Below, one piece after another: positions 46,134 through 58,585 of a stretch of DNA of 64,000 nt. A program made the translations under genes and the position numbers. The first letter of the stretch is position 1. Every line of letters starts with the position of its first letter. Source of the stretch: Arbacia lixula (lineage: Eukaryota; Echinodermata; Echinoidea; Arbacioida; Arbaciidae); the NCBI GenBank assembly GCA_963669155.1, contig OZ022577.1, positions 8,816,538 through 8,880,537 of the forward strand, written 5' to 3'. Below the pieces are notes generated by a model. The model was not told the DNA's origin. It saw only the letters and a list, made by a program, of their open reading frames with translations, and did not search any database.

Positions 46134-48100
46134 AAATCATCGGGGTTTTATGTACACACTCAACCAAAAGCAAATAATCCCTATCCTTATATCAAACAAG
46201 AATGAGAGCTGCAACAGTGATCATGGCAGAGATGCAGGTACTATAAGATCTTATCACTACATGAGATCCTCTTGTCGCTACACGTACTACACATCATATG
46301 TATGCAATGTACAACTGTTAAATACCGGTACTAACTTAAGATGCTAAGCACTTGATATCGACCAGGATTCATTCTGGTGTCCTCTTGGAGCTTAATACAT
46401 TGTATGATTGACTTGAATTCACTTTTGCACAAATGTCAATGAGTGTAATTATGTTGGTTCATGTGACATGTTTTGCTTTTAATGTGAGTTCAGCAGGGAG
46501 ACTATACATGTAGAGTATACAAAAATATACTGTTCACAGTGTTTTGCACAGCCGATGGTGGTTATCTATTGTATTCTAATGATAGAATGTTGCCCCAACT
46601 ACATGTATGTAAACACATTCTCTTCTGCATGTTCACTGTATCATCTCAAGTTGAATCAGATATTATCCAATCCTGATTGCACTGTCTTCTGCCTCTGACT
46701 ATATTTGTACATTGTTTGAAGGTTATCATTCTGAATCTTCAAGGTACATCGTAAAATAGTTTTGTGACACAAGTCACAAAGTGCAACTTACTTTGATTGA
46801 TATTACATTTAAAAAGAATTTTCCTTCGAGAAGAGTAACACACAGAAATTTGATTAAAATGAATTAAAGTAGAAATCAGTAAACTAGATTCATATTAAGT
46901 TTGAGAAAAATTCAACATTTTCTAAGGAAGGTGTGTATATTTGAAAATCATGATAACTATGTACTGGCACTAATTTCTGATCACCAGCCTGCATGGGCAA
47001 CTCCATTGGTCAGAAATGATGTAGGCTCCTACTGTATGGAATTGTTGTTGTTCAGATTGTATACCATGCATAAATAAGACAACACATAGAGCACCACTTG
47101 CCTACCACTAATTTTGAGATAAAACTTCACAGGGCTAGTGATTAAGATTGTTGAATTCAAAGAACTTCCATCTGATTTTTCTTTAACTTTTGCTTATCAT
47201 TCCCTCTAATTGTCATGCTGTTAAACAAGTAAACTTTTCATATGGGCTTGGATAAATCTCTTGTAAGATATAACAAGTTTTTGTTACTTTTTATTTTGAA
47301 TAGATTGTTTATTATGCAAATGTTCCACTTACGCAAATGGTATTTAATTGGAGATCATTTTGCAGACTTTTACTTTCCATACAGCTTATCAAGGTAACAT
47401 ATTCATGATGTATGATACAAGGAGATGGATACTACTTTGAATGGATCATCACCATAAAAGAAAGTTGTTGTAAAGTAAAGCAACAAATCTGGAACCAACC
47501 AGATTAGTGAAATTTGAAGCAAAATCTTTGAAGTAAGTAGGAAAAAATAGTTACATTCCAATTTGAGCTCTGCTCAAGGGTTAACATGCAGTGCATCAGA
47601 GGAATACTAGTCTGACTCACATTTCTGCAAAGTATGTATGATTGTACATGATTAGCAAATTGGCAATCGTTATTGTATTAACATGTTGATTGCACAATAT
47701 ATACAATGTAGAGTAAGAAAACAGTATAAATTATATCGTTGATTAAAAGAAATGTGACAATTGATATAATTGCTTAGAATGCATCTCTACAGAGCCATAC
47801 TCAACCACAACATCACAGCCTTATTTCCCAGATTTGTAAATAGAAACAAAATCTTTTTATTCCAACTTGCACAAATCAAATTTTTCTGCTTATTTGACAA
47901 CGTTCTAATTGGATGGACTTTCACTTTTAATAGCGTCATGATGATGGAGATAATGATGATGATTATATTCATTAGTATTATCAACAATCGGATTATATAG
48001 CTTATTTTGCTAATTAGTCAATTTTAATTGGGAAATAAGTTATAAACTTACATGTAGAAATAAGAAGCAAAGGAGAAGGGACTTGGGTAGATGAGAGAGA

Positions 48101-48305
48101 GCTGGAGAGTGGAAGAGAGAGAGTGGGAAAGGGTGAGAGAGAGACAGAGAGAGAGAGAGAGAGATAGATAGATAGAAAGAGAGAGAGAGAGAGAGTAAGA
48201 GAAAGGGAGACAGAGAGAGAGACAGAGGGAGAGACAGAAGGGAGAGACAGAGAGAGAGAGAGAGAGAGAGAAAGAAGGAGAGAGATAGAGGGAGGGAGAG
48301 AAAGA

Positions 48306-48347
<42 letters not shown>
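48101..48347. repeat. GA-rich simple-sequence block
   Basis: About 250 bp of (GA)n with GGGA, GATA and GACA interruptions. Reverse-strand frames here (Ser/Leu repeats) are artefacts of composition. Confidence 0.9.
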
Positions 48348-48351
<4 letters not shown>

Positions 48352-48417
48352 TGAGCGCAGAGAGTGAGTGATGTCATAGGTTAGTAATGAGGCCGAGGCA
48401 TGCAATGGAGAGTGTAA

Positions 48418-48535
48418 GGTTTGCCATGGGCCACTCTCTGTCAACATCTCTTGACCTTCTGCAGCATTCCTCCACAGGCCAGGCATCCACCCCCTTTAAT
48501 ATGGTGTGTGTGTTTGGGGGGGGGGGGGGGTATGA
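48418..48535 (+). repeat. Segmental duplicate, copy 1
   Basis: CTGTCAACATCTCTTGACCT, CTGCAGCATTCCTC and a G run recur in order at 48826-48935. Confidence 0.7.
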
Positions 48536-48825
48536 TTTGGGGCACAAGCACACACAAGCACATAAACAGTCTTAAATAAATGGTGCATGTTTATTCTGTA
48601 TGTGGGGTAAAAAGGTTGCTTTGATACTGAAAATATTGGTAGCCCTTACCGTAACATGTCAATCAAGTTCAAGAAGAAATGAAATATTACTGTAGTATTT
48701 TTTCAATCTTATTTTCAATAACACAGGTCAAACGATGGGAGCTTACATGATTTGTGATTATGCATCCTAATTGCAATCCTTTGAAGTTCTGTAATTAGTG
48801 GTTTTCAGGAGGTTGAAGGATCAAG

Positions 48826-48935
48826 TAATGCCACTCTGTGTCAACATCTCTTGATCTTCTGCAGCATTCCTCAATGGGCCTGGCGCCCATCCCTTCTGGT
48901 AAGGGGGGGGGGGGGGGATCCAGGATGAATTGTGG
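48826..48935 (+). repeat. Segmental duplicate, copy 2
   Basis: Second copy of the 48418-48535 segment, about 410 bp downstream in the same orientation, and likewise followed by a long G run. Confidence 0.7.
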
Positions 48936-49614
48936 TACAATAAGGCATACTGTACAAACAGTCTAAAATATGTTAAACCCTCAGGACAGACAAAAATGAT
49001 TTTTGCTTTGTAGTATGCTTTCATTTCCAGCATATTATTGTCAGTGACATACAACAATAGGAGTTTACACTAAAGGTGTTATGAGAAGTGCTTTATTTTG
49101 TGGTCTGAAAGGGTTAAAAGATCTATGTACGATGACGCTGAACACTTTCCCTTGAAGTAGCTCCACTCTTCATTATTGTAGTGAAGGATTAGGATGGGGG
49201 CAAAGGAATCTTCACCCCCGTCCCCCACCCACCAGATGAGACATTAATCTTCCTCAGCCATGTCAGGGGACTCTGGACAATTAGGACATGTCTGCCTGTT
49301 TTCTCAGATGAGGAGAAAACAGACAGGGAAGGTGTTAGAGTTTTCCAGATTTAGTTGTGAAGCAGTGGCAATGAATTATGTGTGTCCAGACTCCATGCTC
49401 TTCACAGCCTAGAATCTATGCATCTGCAACTACAAATACAATATCTGGACAGTCTAAGGGGAAGTGTCTGTAAATTAACACTTTCTAGCAATTTCACTTG
49501 CTAGACAATACAATGGAGTTTATATCTTTCTGCAGGAAACAGGATATTGGTAATTGCTCGTCTACACTTTGCCTGTGCTGGTACTTTCATGACTTGTGGA
49601 AAGGGGAAGACCCT

Positions 49615-49800
49615 CATGTTTAAAGACAGGGTAGCCCATTTGCAAACTCATGAAACTTGGTAGAAATGAGCAGTATGTTCTCATTATAACGTGCACTGTA
49701 TGAAATCTCACAGTCATAGCTTCATGAACCTTTCCAGAAAAAGCCAAAAATTTGTCCTTGTTGAAATGTGAAAAACTCCAACCATACTCTACATTCATAA
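49615..49800. repeat. Dispersed repeat family C, copy 2
   Basis: Starts AAAGACAGGGTAGCCCATTT and contains TGTATGAAATCTCACAGTCA and TAGCTTCATGAACCTTT. It is closest to the copy at 59235. Confidence 0.65.
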
Positions 49801-50675
49801 TCTCATTGCCCCTTTCAGTGCGTGATGCGTTGGGCAGCGGACATTGCTTGCGTTGAATATATGTACCGTGGTGTTGACATCAGCCTCTGGTCTCTATATG
49901 CCATAAGAGCCATAAGAAACATCCTCAAAATCTTGTGATGGCCATAATTTCGCTTTGAGACAGTTTCCACACTTGTACAATGTAGTTTGATGGGCTGATA
50001 TGCTGGAGCGCTGTGTAGTGTGCATCAGGTATACAGCGCATGTACTGTGCCTTTCCATCAAACATGGAGCTGATGATGATTCAGAGAGGCGGAAACGGTT
50101 GCTAGGAGAGCACCAAAAGGGAGCGGAGGCAGAGGGCTTGCTCCTATTGTCCAGCCATCTGGCAGGCAGAGAAAGGGCTTCCCTCTTTGCCGCATGCAGC
50201 TAGCCAGTCACCACAGACTCCCTTTGTCTGCAAATTAGAGTGCATTATGTGTCCTGTGTGCCAGCTCCCCTGTGGATAGAGAGGGTGGGGGATCCTATAG
50301 GTGATTCTACCATGTGTGTGAGAGAGATGGAAGCTACATTAGGTGAAAGGTAGCATGCTCCCTAGTATTTAGAGGGGTGGGGTACTGGGGTGAATTATGT
50401 TTCATGTAACTATCCAGTGTTTAAAGGGCTGGGATACATTATGTATCATGTAATTATCTAGTGTTTATACATGTACAGGTAGGTGTGTGTTTGTGGAAGG
50501 AAAGGGGGGGGGGGGAGCTTAATTCTCCCTATCGCATATAGCCCTCCGAATCTGAACGTGTGTGGCGCTCTAATTATTTTACCTTTAATTCTTGGGATAC
50601 GAACTTCCGGTCCACGTACATCCCGTACAATAGGGACCACGGTTTCCCACTAATTTTATGAATTTTAACTCTAAA

Positions 50676-50747
50676 GCTAACCCTGACCCTTACCCTAACC
50701 CTAAACCTAATTCTATACCTAACCCTGACCATAACCTTAACCCTAGA
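50676..50747. repeat. Degenerate telomere-like (CCCTAA)n tract
   Basis: CTAACCCTGACCCTTACCCT and following variants make about 11 imperfect hexamers. It lies inside the outer element, so it is an interstitial sequence and not a chromosome end. Confidence 0.75.
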
Positions 50748-51154
50748 TAAATTGTTCACTGATTAATTCATCCAAAAAAAGCGATTTCTAGATCACTTTG
50801 CGCCGACAACAAACTCTTACCGGAAGCAGGGGCGTAGACAACGGGGGGGATGAGGGGGATGCATCCCCCCCACTTCACAAGGTGGGGGGGATGGCATGTA
50901 CAATCATCCCCCCCAGGTTTGGGGGAATGATATTTGCTTACTTAATAAGCCATAATGGTGATAATGATAATAAAAATAATAATGATAAACAATTACAATA
51001 TTGATAATGATAATATGATGATGATATTAATCCTCATCATTATTGTAATCGTGTTTATTGGTATTAGCCGCATTCACATGGTGAAAGCCAATTCAGACGG
51101 TAAAAAAAGAAAAAATCTTACAAGTATTTTGTGGTTATCTTGTGGTTTGTCCTC

Positions 51155-51839
51155 ACTAAGCAAAATAGCATAGCTTTTTATCAAAGAGATTTTGGGCAAA
51201 ATAATTTCGCAGGATTGTTCCTCACCTTATTGACTAACTTCTGTGTGAAAATAACATTAATCCAAATATCCAATAAGTCATGCGTGAGTGGGCAAATTTA
51301 AGAGCCAAAAATGTAACTTTTCAAAACTCACAAGGGTAATCTGGGGTTTCTGTCATATGAATTCTTGAAGAATTCCATTTCTGGTGCATAACTTATGTCC
51401 TTTCATTGTCTATCATCCATCTCTCGATGCACCTACACCTATCCCGACATTTAACCCATTTAACCCGTTTAAAATATATTCCTCCCTCTTGAGTTTTAAA
51501 CTTTTAAAAACCCTTTATTTCAATGAAAAAATACAACTGGATATTTTGACAAAGATGTAGCATGACCTGTTATGCAAACATTGGAAGTCATTTCCGTGTC
51601 ATGGTTGAGTGAATACACTTTAAAAATCGCAGAAAATAAAGAAATGCCAAAATGTACTATTAAAACGGCATAAACAATTACCCTATTGACTTTTTGAAAA
51701 ATCTACATTTTTTGCCTTTAAAATTTGCCCACTCATGCATGACTAATTGGATTAATGTCATTTTCACACAGAGGTTAGTCAATATTAAGGAACCATCGTG
51801 CAAATTATTTTGCCCAAAAGTTATGCTATTTTGCTTAAG
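51155..51839. repeat. Long inverted repeat inside the hAT element
   Basis: About 170 bp at 51155-51330 (AAGCAAAATAGCATAGCTTT, GACTAACTTCTGTGTGAAAA, GAGTGGGCAAATTT) recurs inverted at 51675-51839 with moderate divergence, around a unique spacer of about 340 bp. Confidence 0.75.
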
Positions 51840-52000
51840 GGGGGGGGGAGTTACTTTTTTTTTTGTTGTGTTTAGAAAACGAAAACACGTGGTGAGTCCA
51901 CTAAGCAGGAGGCCTTGTATTCCTAACTTTTTAAGGGGAAAATATATGTGAGTGTGTCCCTTACATAATTCACAGCGTAATTTGATTTTCGGATTCTAGG

Positions 52001-52360
52001 ATGGCTCATAATAAGAAGTTGAAAACATCAAAGATCACTTCTTTTTCAAGCATAATGAGAAAGAAGAACATGATGGCGAACAGCCGTCTACATCAAAATC
52101 GGATAATGTCGGAGAAAGGCCTGTTCTTACGGAAGAATAGTGCCGTTGAGGGTGATGGAGAATCTGAGGCGAGATGATGATTAAACTGATGCCGGTTTTA
52201 ACGACTGGGTTAGCCCCAATCACCCCCAACTTCTTCCATTCCCGTACTAGAAAATAAACCGCTGAAAATTTTGTTTCAAGCCAAATGGTACCCAAACTAC
52301 CCCTGGATCCATTACGAACCCTCCCTGCAAAATATGTGTCAGTCCATTCCGGGCTCGAAT
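52001..52360 (+). pseudogene. hAT transposase N-terminal remnant (TTF-type zinc finger)
   Basis: From ATG at 52001 the frame reads MAHNKKLKTSKITSF, then shifts by one base within a T run. It continues in the next frame as KHNEKEEHDGEQPSTSKSDN and hits a stop. Further on, SPNHPQLLPFP and FQAKWYPNYPWIHYEP match, in order, the conserved lead-in and start of the TTF-type domain of ZMYM1-like hAT transposases. Frameshifts and stops separate the blocks, and nothing of the RNase H-like catalytic domain follows. It is clearly inactive. Family assignment is from recalled motif similarity, not from a search. Confidence 0.65.
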
Positions 52361-52416
52361 GCCACGGCGTGTAGATCTCGTCGAAACTATGACTGTCCAT
52401 TTAAGGCGTAGTACAA

Positions 52417-52462
52417 TGTGTGTGTGTGTATGTGTGTGTGTGTGTGTGTATGTGCGTGCACG
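52417..52462. repeat. (GT)n microsatellite
   Basis: GT dinucleotides with single A interruptions, inside the hAT element. Confidence 0.9.
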
Positions 52463-52837
52463 CTTGTGTGTGTTATTTACCTCATTAAGTATGCATCAGA
52501 TTGCACGATTTCAAGTTCAAAATTGCAAAAGCTCCCTACCGTGGGAGGGGGGACACCCCCCTCCCACACCCTCCCCCCGGCTCGGTCGCTTCGCTCCCTC
52601 GCTCGGGCGCTTTCGCGCCCTCTCGAGTGCTGGCAGCCCAGTGATCCCCCCCAGGTGTACGAACCTGTCTACGCCACTGACCGGAAGTATATGTTCCAAG
52701 AGCAATCGATCAGATATGGGTAATGCGAGGTGATATCGCTGGATATCGGCTATATGCGATAGGGAGAATTGGGTGGGGTGGGGCATTGAAGTTTGTTCTA
52801 CCATGTAGCTCCCTAGTGTTTATGTGTGTGTGTATGT

Positions 52838-52858
52838 GGGGGGGGGGGGGGGGGGGAG
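52838..52858. repeat. Poly-G run
   Basis: About 20 nt of G followed by A and further Gs. Confidence 0.85.
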
Positions 52859-53552
52859 GGGGTATCACAGTTCTGAAGTGTTTAGAAGGGGTAGGAGTGT
52901 CTTCTACCCTTGTTGTGTGCATGAGACAGAGAGAGAGAGAAGAGAGAGAGAGAGAGAAGCAAGTTGAAAGGTGGGGGTGGGGGAGGGTCTTTGTGGATCC
53001 CACCATGTGCGTGAGAGAGAAGCAAGGTGAAGGGAGGCAGCCTTTTCCCTGCATGCTCAGAGGGGTGTGCCTGGACTCTGGAGCTTTGGCCGGGTTGGGG
53101 GTGGGTTGGTGGTAGGGTAGGGGGGATAGGTTCAAGTGGCCTCTACTATGTGTACAAGAGACAAGGTGTTTGGAAAGGTGGGATGTACAATCAATGTCCA
53201 TGTAATGTAGATGATAAATGGCTGAAGGCTCTCCAGTCCTAAGGGTTTGAGCCGGTGTACAGTACATGTACTGGGTAAGTGGTGCTAGATGGTAATAATC
53301 TGGTTAGGCGGAGGTCATGTGACAGACAGATGGAGGGCCAGTGGCATTCAATACATTATGAGGGGCTCTTCAATGTTCAATGCAGTTACCTATGTACAGT
53401 GCACAGGTAGAGAGAAGATTCATGATGTATAGCTACCTTATAATGCAATACATGTATGTGTTATAAGAATACATTTAATCAGACACTGTAACATGCCTAT
53501 TACTACCTACAAGCGTATACTCGCCTGCATTGATGTAATGACTCACCTTAGA

Positions 53553-53643
53553 TTAACCCTTTAAGTGCCATATATGTATTTTATCACCAGTTATACACTT
53601 AAATCCCACAGAGCAGCATGATATGTGGCACAGAAAAGATAAT
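53553..53643. mobile_element. About 90-bp TTAA-family element
   Basis: Starts TTAACCCTTTAAGTGCCATA and ends ATGTGGCACAGAAAAGATAA. The right TTAA has decayed to ATAA. Confidence 0.55.
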
Positions 53644-54015
53644 ATAATGCAAAAACATAATACAGATATCTACTGATTTAATTCAATTTGAAGCAGAATA
53701 CTGATTCTAGAAGTAGTCATGCAGTTGATTTGAACAGCACACAGTATTTAATTATGCAAATATGTCTGAGGTCGTACAATTTGAACTTGGCCGCTTCTTC
53801 TCTATATACTGTATGGTCTAAATGCATTGAGTAATTTTGATTACCACCTGATATATAGGTCCGTAAGAGCTTCCTCCCTGCTTCCTATGTGAAACTGTTG
53901 TAGTATTGGGTTTGTTGCCAATAGATACTATCACTATAATCCTAATTCAGTATTTCAGCTATTACACTTACGTGTATAAATATGGGGCCTTTAAAGGTAT
54001 ATTTGTTGACATTTG

Positions 54016-54152
54016 TCTAGTTCAGCATGAGCACGATGCTTTTATTGTGTTTCATGCTAAACTGGACAAAATAAACCCCGGGTTAAAACTGCGGCTCCTT
54101 CCCTTTCTTCCCTTTCCCTTTCCCTATGCCAATTTCTTTGAGCTGGAGTGTA
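54016..54152. repeat. One-armed copy of the 60-kb foldback family
   Basis: Matches the right arm of 60055-60292: GCTAAACTGGACAAAATAAA, CTGCGGCTCCTTCCCTTTC and GAGCTGGAGTGTA. Confidence 0.65.
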
Positions 54153-55906
54153 CATGTAATCTGTTGAACATGCATTTACTCACAATAGTTCAACCCATAA
54201 ATACAATACTTGCACAGATTAATGATTGAATGGTTTATCCTCTCTTTCATTTTCATACTTATGACAGCAAACTGAAAGAGGGTCAGTGAAGGAAATATGA
54301 CACAAAATGTGTTTGTGAAACCAACATACACAGTCATACACAAATATAGTATGCATAATCAATGATTGTAAGGTAATATTTTTCACAAACAAATATTTTT
54401 GTTGATGACAGGGTCACCGATGTTTTTGCTAGTTGTTATTGTTTTCAAGATGAACACTCAGGCTACTGCCGTGTACACACATTTGCATTGCCCTTTTCAC
54501 CTGCTACTTAATGCACTCTAATACACTTGACTGATTGGAGAATATATATGTATGCAGTGTTCAATGTGCTTCAAAATGCATTTAAAGATTATTTGGTAAT
54601 ATTGATGCATGCTGTTCAGTTCGTGAACCTACAGTACTCCCACGGGGTAATATCTAGCGAGGTTTAAAAGGGATATTTATAGGTTTATACTCGTATTAGA
54701 GTGGATTAATTTGCTTTCCTCTGGATGGTAAGGTGTGTAGTGTGTCTGATAGGACTCTGTAATTAAAGGGAAAGTCCACGTACCTACAGCTCAGTTAGTT
54801 TTAATAACAGCAGAAACATGAAAGAAACAAATACGAAGGTTTTTACAAAAATCTGTCAAACGATAACAGAGAAATTAATTTTCAAATTCTAGATTTTGTG
54901 ATGTCTTTTGCAAGCTTCTCTGCTTTAAATGATGTACTCATTTCTTTGAAAATGTCCATTTCCTCAAAATATGCTTTTTTACCTGTGTATTTGATGTATG
55001 ATTAGACACATTCCCTTAAACATACACCTCTATGAAAAGATTTATTCTTTCATTAAAAAACAAAGAGGGCAATTCATGGAATCACAAATCACACAACATA
55101 TGTGAGAGCAACTCGCAAATGATGTCACAAATGAAAGGATTAAACAAATCATAACTTTCTTATCCTTTGAGAATTTGTTTTGTCAAACCTTCACTAATAT
55201 GTTGCTTTTTATTTTTTCTGCTCTAATTAAAACCAATTTAACTACAGGGTAGGCATTCCCTTTAAAGTAAATCCCCCAGCCACAAGCTGTGGTCTATAGG
55301 TGTGACATCCATGTATCATCTCATCTTCCTGGTGATCTTTGTGATATCCTTGGGATATAAGAAGGGTCATTAACTGGTAAGCCTGGCTGGAATGAGTAGG
55401 GGTGGATCAGCTGTCTAGGATTAATTGATTAATCCCTTGTTCTCCACCCATCTAAATGACTCTGTTTGGCACTCAGCTTACATGTACATGTGGGAGATTA
55501 ACTCTTAGCTAATCAGTCAAGACAAAGAAGACTTACATGTGTAACATGGTCATGTTTTTTTTTATCTATAAAATAACAATTCAAGTTGTGCCTGCCAAAT
55601 TAAGATGTGCAATGATGTTTAGGTTAAAATAGATGGCATCAATATCAATGAGTATATCACTTCCTAAAAATATGATAAATTCCAATTTGAAGATACTTCT
55701 GGTACTTTGTCATTCATGCCACTGTCATACATGTATGATAACTGAATTGCTACATCGTATCTCATCATATTGGTCTGCAAATCAAACAAACGACTAACCT
55801 AGCTGGTGTAGCAACAACTATAGCTTCAATGGGAAGTATTGTCCTAAATAAAAACTACATACATTCATCAGGGGGAAAATACATTTGGGGGGCTCTTTTT
55901 TGCATT

Positions 55907-55923
55907 GGGGGGGGGGGGGGGGG
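55907..55923. repeat. Poly-G run
   Basis: An uninterrupted G run of about 17 nt. Confidence 0.85.
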
Positions 55924-57490
55924 GTGTTACAATAGTGCTAGTTGTCACAGGTGCGGTGGTGCCCACATGCACTGATCCCATGTCATGCTACAGAGTCACT
56001 GTTACCTTTTGTATGCAAATAAATATTGCTTTTTCATACCGACTTGTAATGTAGATGATGAAAGCTGATAAAAAGGCAGACCGAAAAATCAGTCTCTGTT
56101 GGGTCGTTGGATCTGCTGAGATTGCATCTGGCTCCTGTGAATCCCCTGCTCTATTTAGGGGTATGTCAAAAAACATAGTTTTGGTCAAAGCATGCCCTAA
56201 ATGGGATGGTTATTTCTGATAAGTAAAAAGAATAAAAATGCAGCTTTATATGTAGCATTGCAATATCACATCTAGGGGTATTGTGAAGCTGCACCCTGGC
56301 TTTATGCATTGCACATGCATGTACTATGTACATGTACGTGTGAGCCAGATTGATACTCATATTGGCAGAAGGACCAGCTCTGCCTGTAGGCAGTACTATG
56401 GAGAGCAGAATCTAGATTGTCATTACCGGTAGCCTGGCTTTCAGGCTGTGGGGCATTTTCAATCCAAACTACAATAATCAATAAACTGGTCTGGCTGCAG
56501 TAGACTAATCATTCTCAATTCTCCGGCTCACCCAAACAGATGGAGGAAGAGTGACTAGTCTTATGAGTACTAGACTCTATTAAAATCTTTACTAGAATAT
56601 TTAAGGTTGAAATAATCGTGTTTCAAAAGCCTGGAAGCCAGACTACATTGCAGGCAGCAGATGTGGGATTGACCAGCCAGTATTGATTGGTCTCTCACAC
56701 TCACATTGCATTATGGGCAACATGTTTGATGTGCAGGAGATACAACTGTGTAAACAGGCCGCTCGTTGCTGCCGTCCAGCATGACAATACATGCTAATTA
56801 TGTTATATCAGCCAAGGCTTAATTCATTATTATCCATTCAACATGGATGGATGTATTCTTTCTCCCTGTTGATTACTTGTGATAATTTGTGGACAATAGC
56901 AGCGTATACATATACACCAAGTGACACACATACACTGTTACAATTAATGTAAGGTTGTTTTTTGTTGATGCCAAAACAAATCAAATTCCTGCTTCACCTA
57001 ATATCAGGATTCTAAGCATGTACAGGTACCATAAGTAAACTTTGGACAGAAGAAGTTTATGGATGAACGTGTGATTTGATGGAAATATCTGTCTCTAGAG
57101 AAGAGGCCAGCCATGAAGTACATTATTGTCTATCTGCGTCTGTGTCTGCATCTGTGTCTATCAATCCCATCTACTATGTTCTGCATGAGCTGCCAATACA
57201 TGGCTGTACAAAGTGTGTAAATGGTACACATAGTTGAGTGGGTGTAATATAAGAATATTAATTGTGTTGGAGATGTTACAGTGATTTTTGTCCTACCAAT
57301 GTGTATCTGGTTGTAATGACAACTCATTATGCAGGGAAGGTGACAGGGTGACAGGGTGGAGGATAGAGAGAGGGATAGACAGGAGCCAGAGGGTGTCATT
57401 GAGAGCTCTGGAGAATTGGAAAGATGGGGTACAGAGAACGAGATAAAGTGAAAGATCTGTATTCAGACAGGCAAAAAGAGATAAAAGGGT

Positions 57491-57494
57491 CAGG

Positions 57495-57574
<80 letters not shown>

Positions 57575-57587
57575 AGAGAGAGAGAGG

Positions 57588-57645
<58 letters not shown>

Positions 57646-57655
57646 GAAAGAGATC
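57491..57655. repeat. (GA)n microsatellite
   Basis: About 160 bp of GA with occasional GGGA units. A second GA array lies at 57771-57800, and the flanking segment (GGGTGTCATTGAG, GAAAGATGGGG) is itself duplicated in tandem. Arg/Glu and Ser/Leu repeat frames here are not genes. Confidence 0.95.
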
Positions 57656-57765
57656 AGGGGGTGTCATTGAGGGCTCTAGAAGATTGGAAAGATGGGGGTA
57701 TGGAAAGGGAGATACAGCGAGAGATCTGTATTTAGAGAGGCAAAAAGAGAATAGGGTCAGGGAGA

Positions 57766-57804
<39 letters not shown>

Positions 57805-58519
57805 TGAAACAGAGGGGGCTGGGTGTCATTGAGAGAGAGATGGAGAGATGGAGACAGGGGATATGTGAAGAGGAAAAGAGGGACGGAAAGAGAGGAGAGA
57901 GCAGGAGGGACTTGGGGCGGAATGGGGGCATCAGAGAGTGTTGAGAGAGAGATAGAGAGATCTAGAAAGGGGGTGTAAGAATATAAGAGGGATATGGAAA
58001 TACATAGCATGTACTGTACATGTAGGTTCATCAGAGAGTGTTACATAGTACATGTAGGCCTGAGGTTATCTCCAGATGGAGCGAGGTGATTTCTCAGCCC
58101 CTGTGCGCATTCCAGAGAGACAGCATCTGATTAATATAATTGATATGTGGAGGAGAGTAAGTGGGGAGCCATATGCCCAAGATGTAAATCACATCAGGAC
58201 ACCTTCAATCATATACATCAACATTCCTTCCTCATTTCCTGCTAGCAGTACAGGTTCATCGTGATTTGCGTCAAAATTAGCATTAGCCATTTTCGTCTAA
58301 TTCAGTTTTAAGCGCATATTCTAGTGTTGATGTTTATTCAGGCTGGGGGTGATATTGTGATTGGGACATGTGACCTCAGTGTTATGTGTATGCCGAGAGC
58401 ATGGACTCCCACGCAAACATACATACATACAGACAGTGTATGAGTGACTCGGGCCATTGAGCCTTTTAGAAGTGCGTGGGGCCTAGATGTGTGTTTAAGA
58501 AAGATTATTTAGAAGATAT

Positions 58520-58585
58520 TTAACCCTTAATGCGCCAAGCAAAAAAGTGCTTTATGGTATTTATGTGAATGACATAAAGAATAAA
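58520..58585. mobile_element. Left half of a 90-bp TTAA-family element
   Basis: TTAACCCTTAATGCGCCAAG matches the family left end. The right half is not recognisable. Confidence 0.35.

Larger units (their letters stand above)
45619..50520. other. Presumed first intron / non-coding DNA, part 1
   Basis: AT-rich sequence without protein-like frames. It contains a partial 90-bp family copy (46062-46133), a long GA-rich block, a duplicated segment (48418/48826) and one family C copy. The plus-strand donor at 45619 makes intron status likely but unproven. Confidence 0.45.
50827..52679 (+). mobile_element. hAT-type DNA transposon (defective), nested
   Basis: Termini CAGGGGCGTAGACA and TGTCTACGCCACTG are inverted repeats (13/14). 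They are flanked by a perfect 8-bp duplication, ACCGGAAG (50819-50826 and 52680-52687). The 8-bp target, CAG start and an internal TTF-type transposase remnant support the hAT superfamily. The catalytic region is absent, so it is non-autonomous. Both ends carry G/C-rich hairpins. Confidence 0.85.
50521..52770. mobile_element. Outer DNA transposon interrupted by a second transposon
   Basis: The 23 bases at 50521-50543 (AATTCTCCCTATCG onward) are exactly inverted at 52748-52770. Removing the inner element (50827-52679) and one target duplication leaves an original element of about 390 bp, which would be a typical MITE. No coding capacity of its own. Confidence 0.75.
52771..57490. other. Presumed intronic/intergenic DNA, part 2
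   Basis: Contains a G-rich patch (52838-52858), a GA block (52924-52960), short TTAA elements and a one-armed foldback copy. No coding exon was recognised. Confidence 0.45.

Noticed and set aside
48040-48486. Long reverse-strand Ser/Leu-rich frame (likewise at 57293-57931, 60174-60425 and 63416-63911)
   Set aside because: Produced by (GA)n simple repeats. No start context, domain or splice support.
50676-50747. Telomere-like CCCTAA repeats as a chromosome end
   Set aside because: Highly degenerate, about 70 bp, and enclosed by transposon inverted repeats.
53906-54229. Plus-strand 107-codon frame
   Set aside because: It overlaps the one-armed foldback repeat, and its composition follows the repeat (LLPFLPFPFPY).
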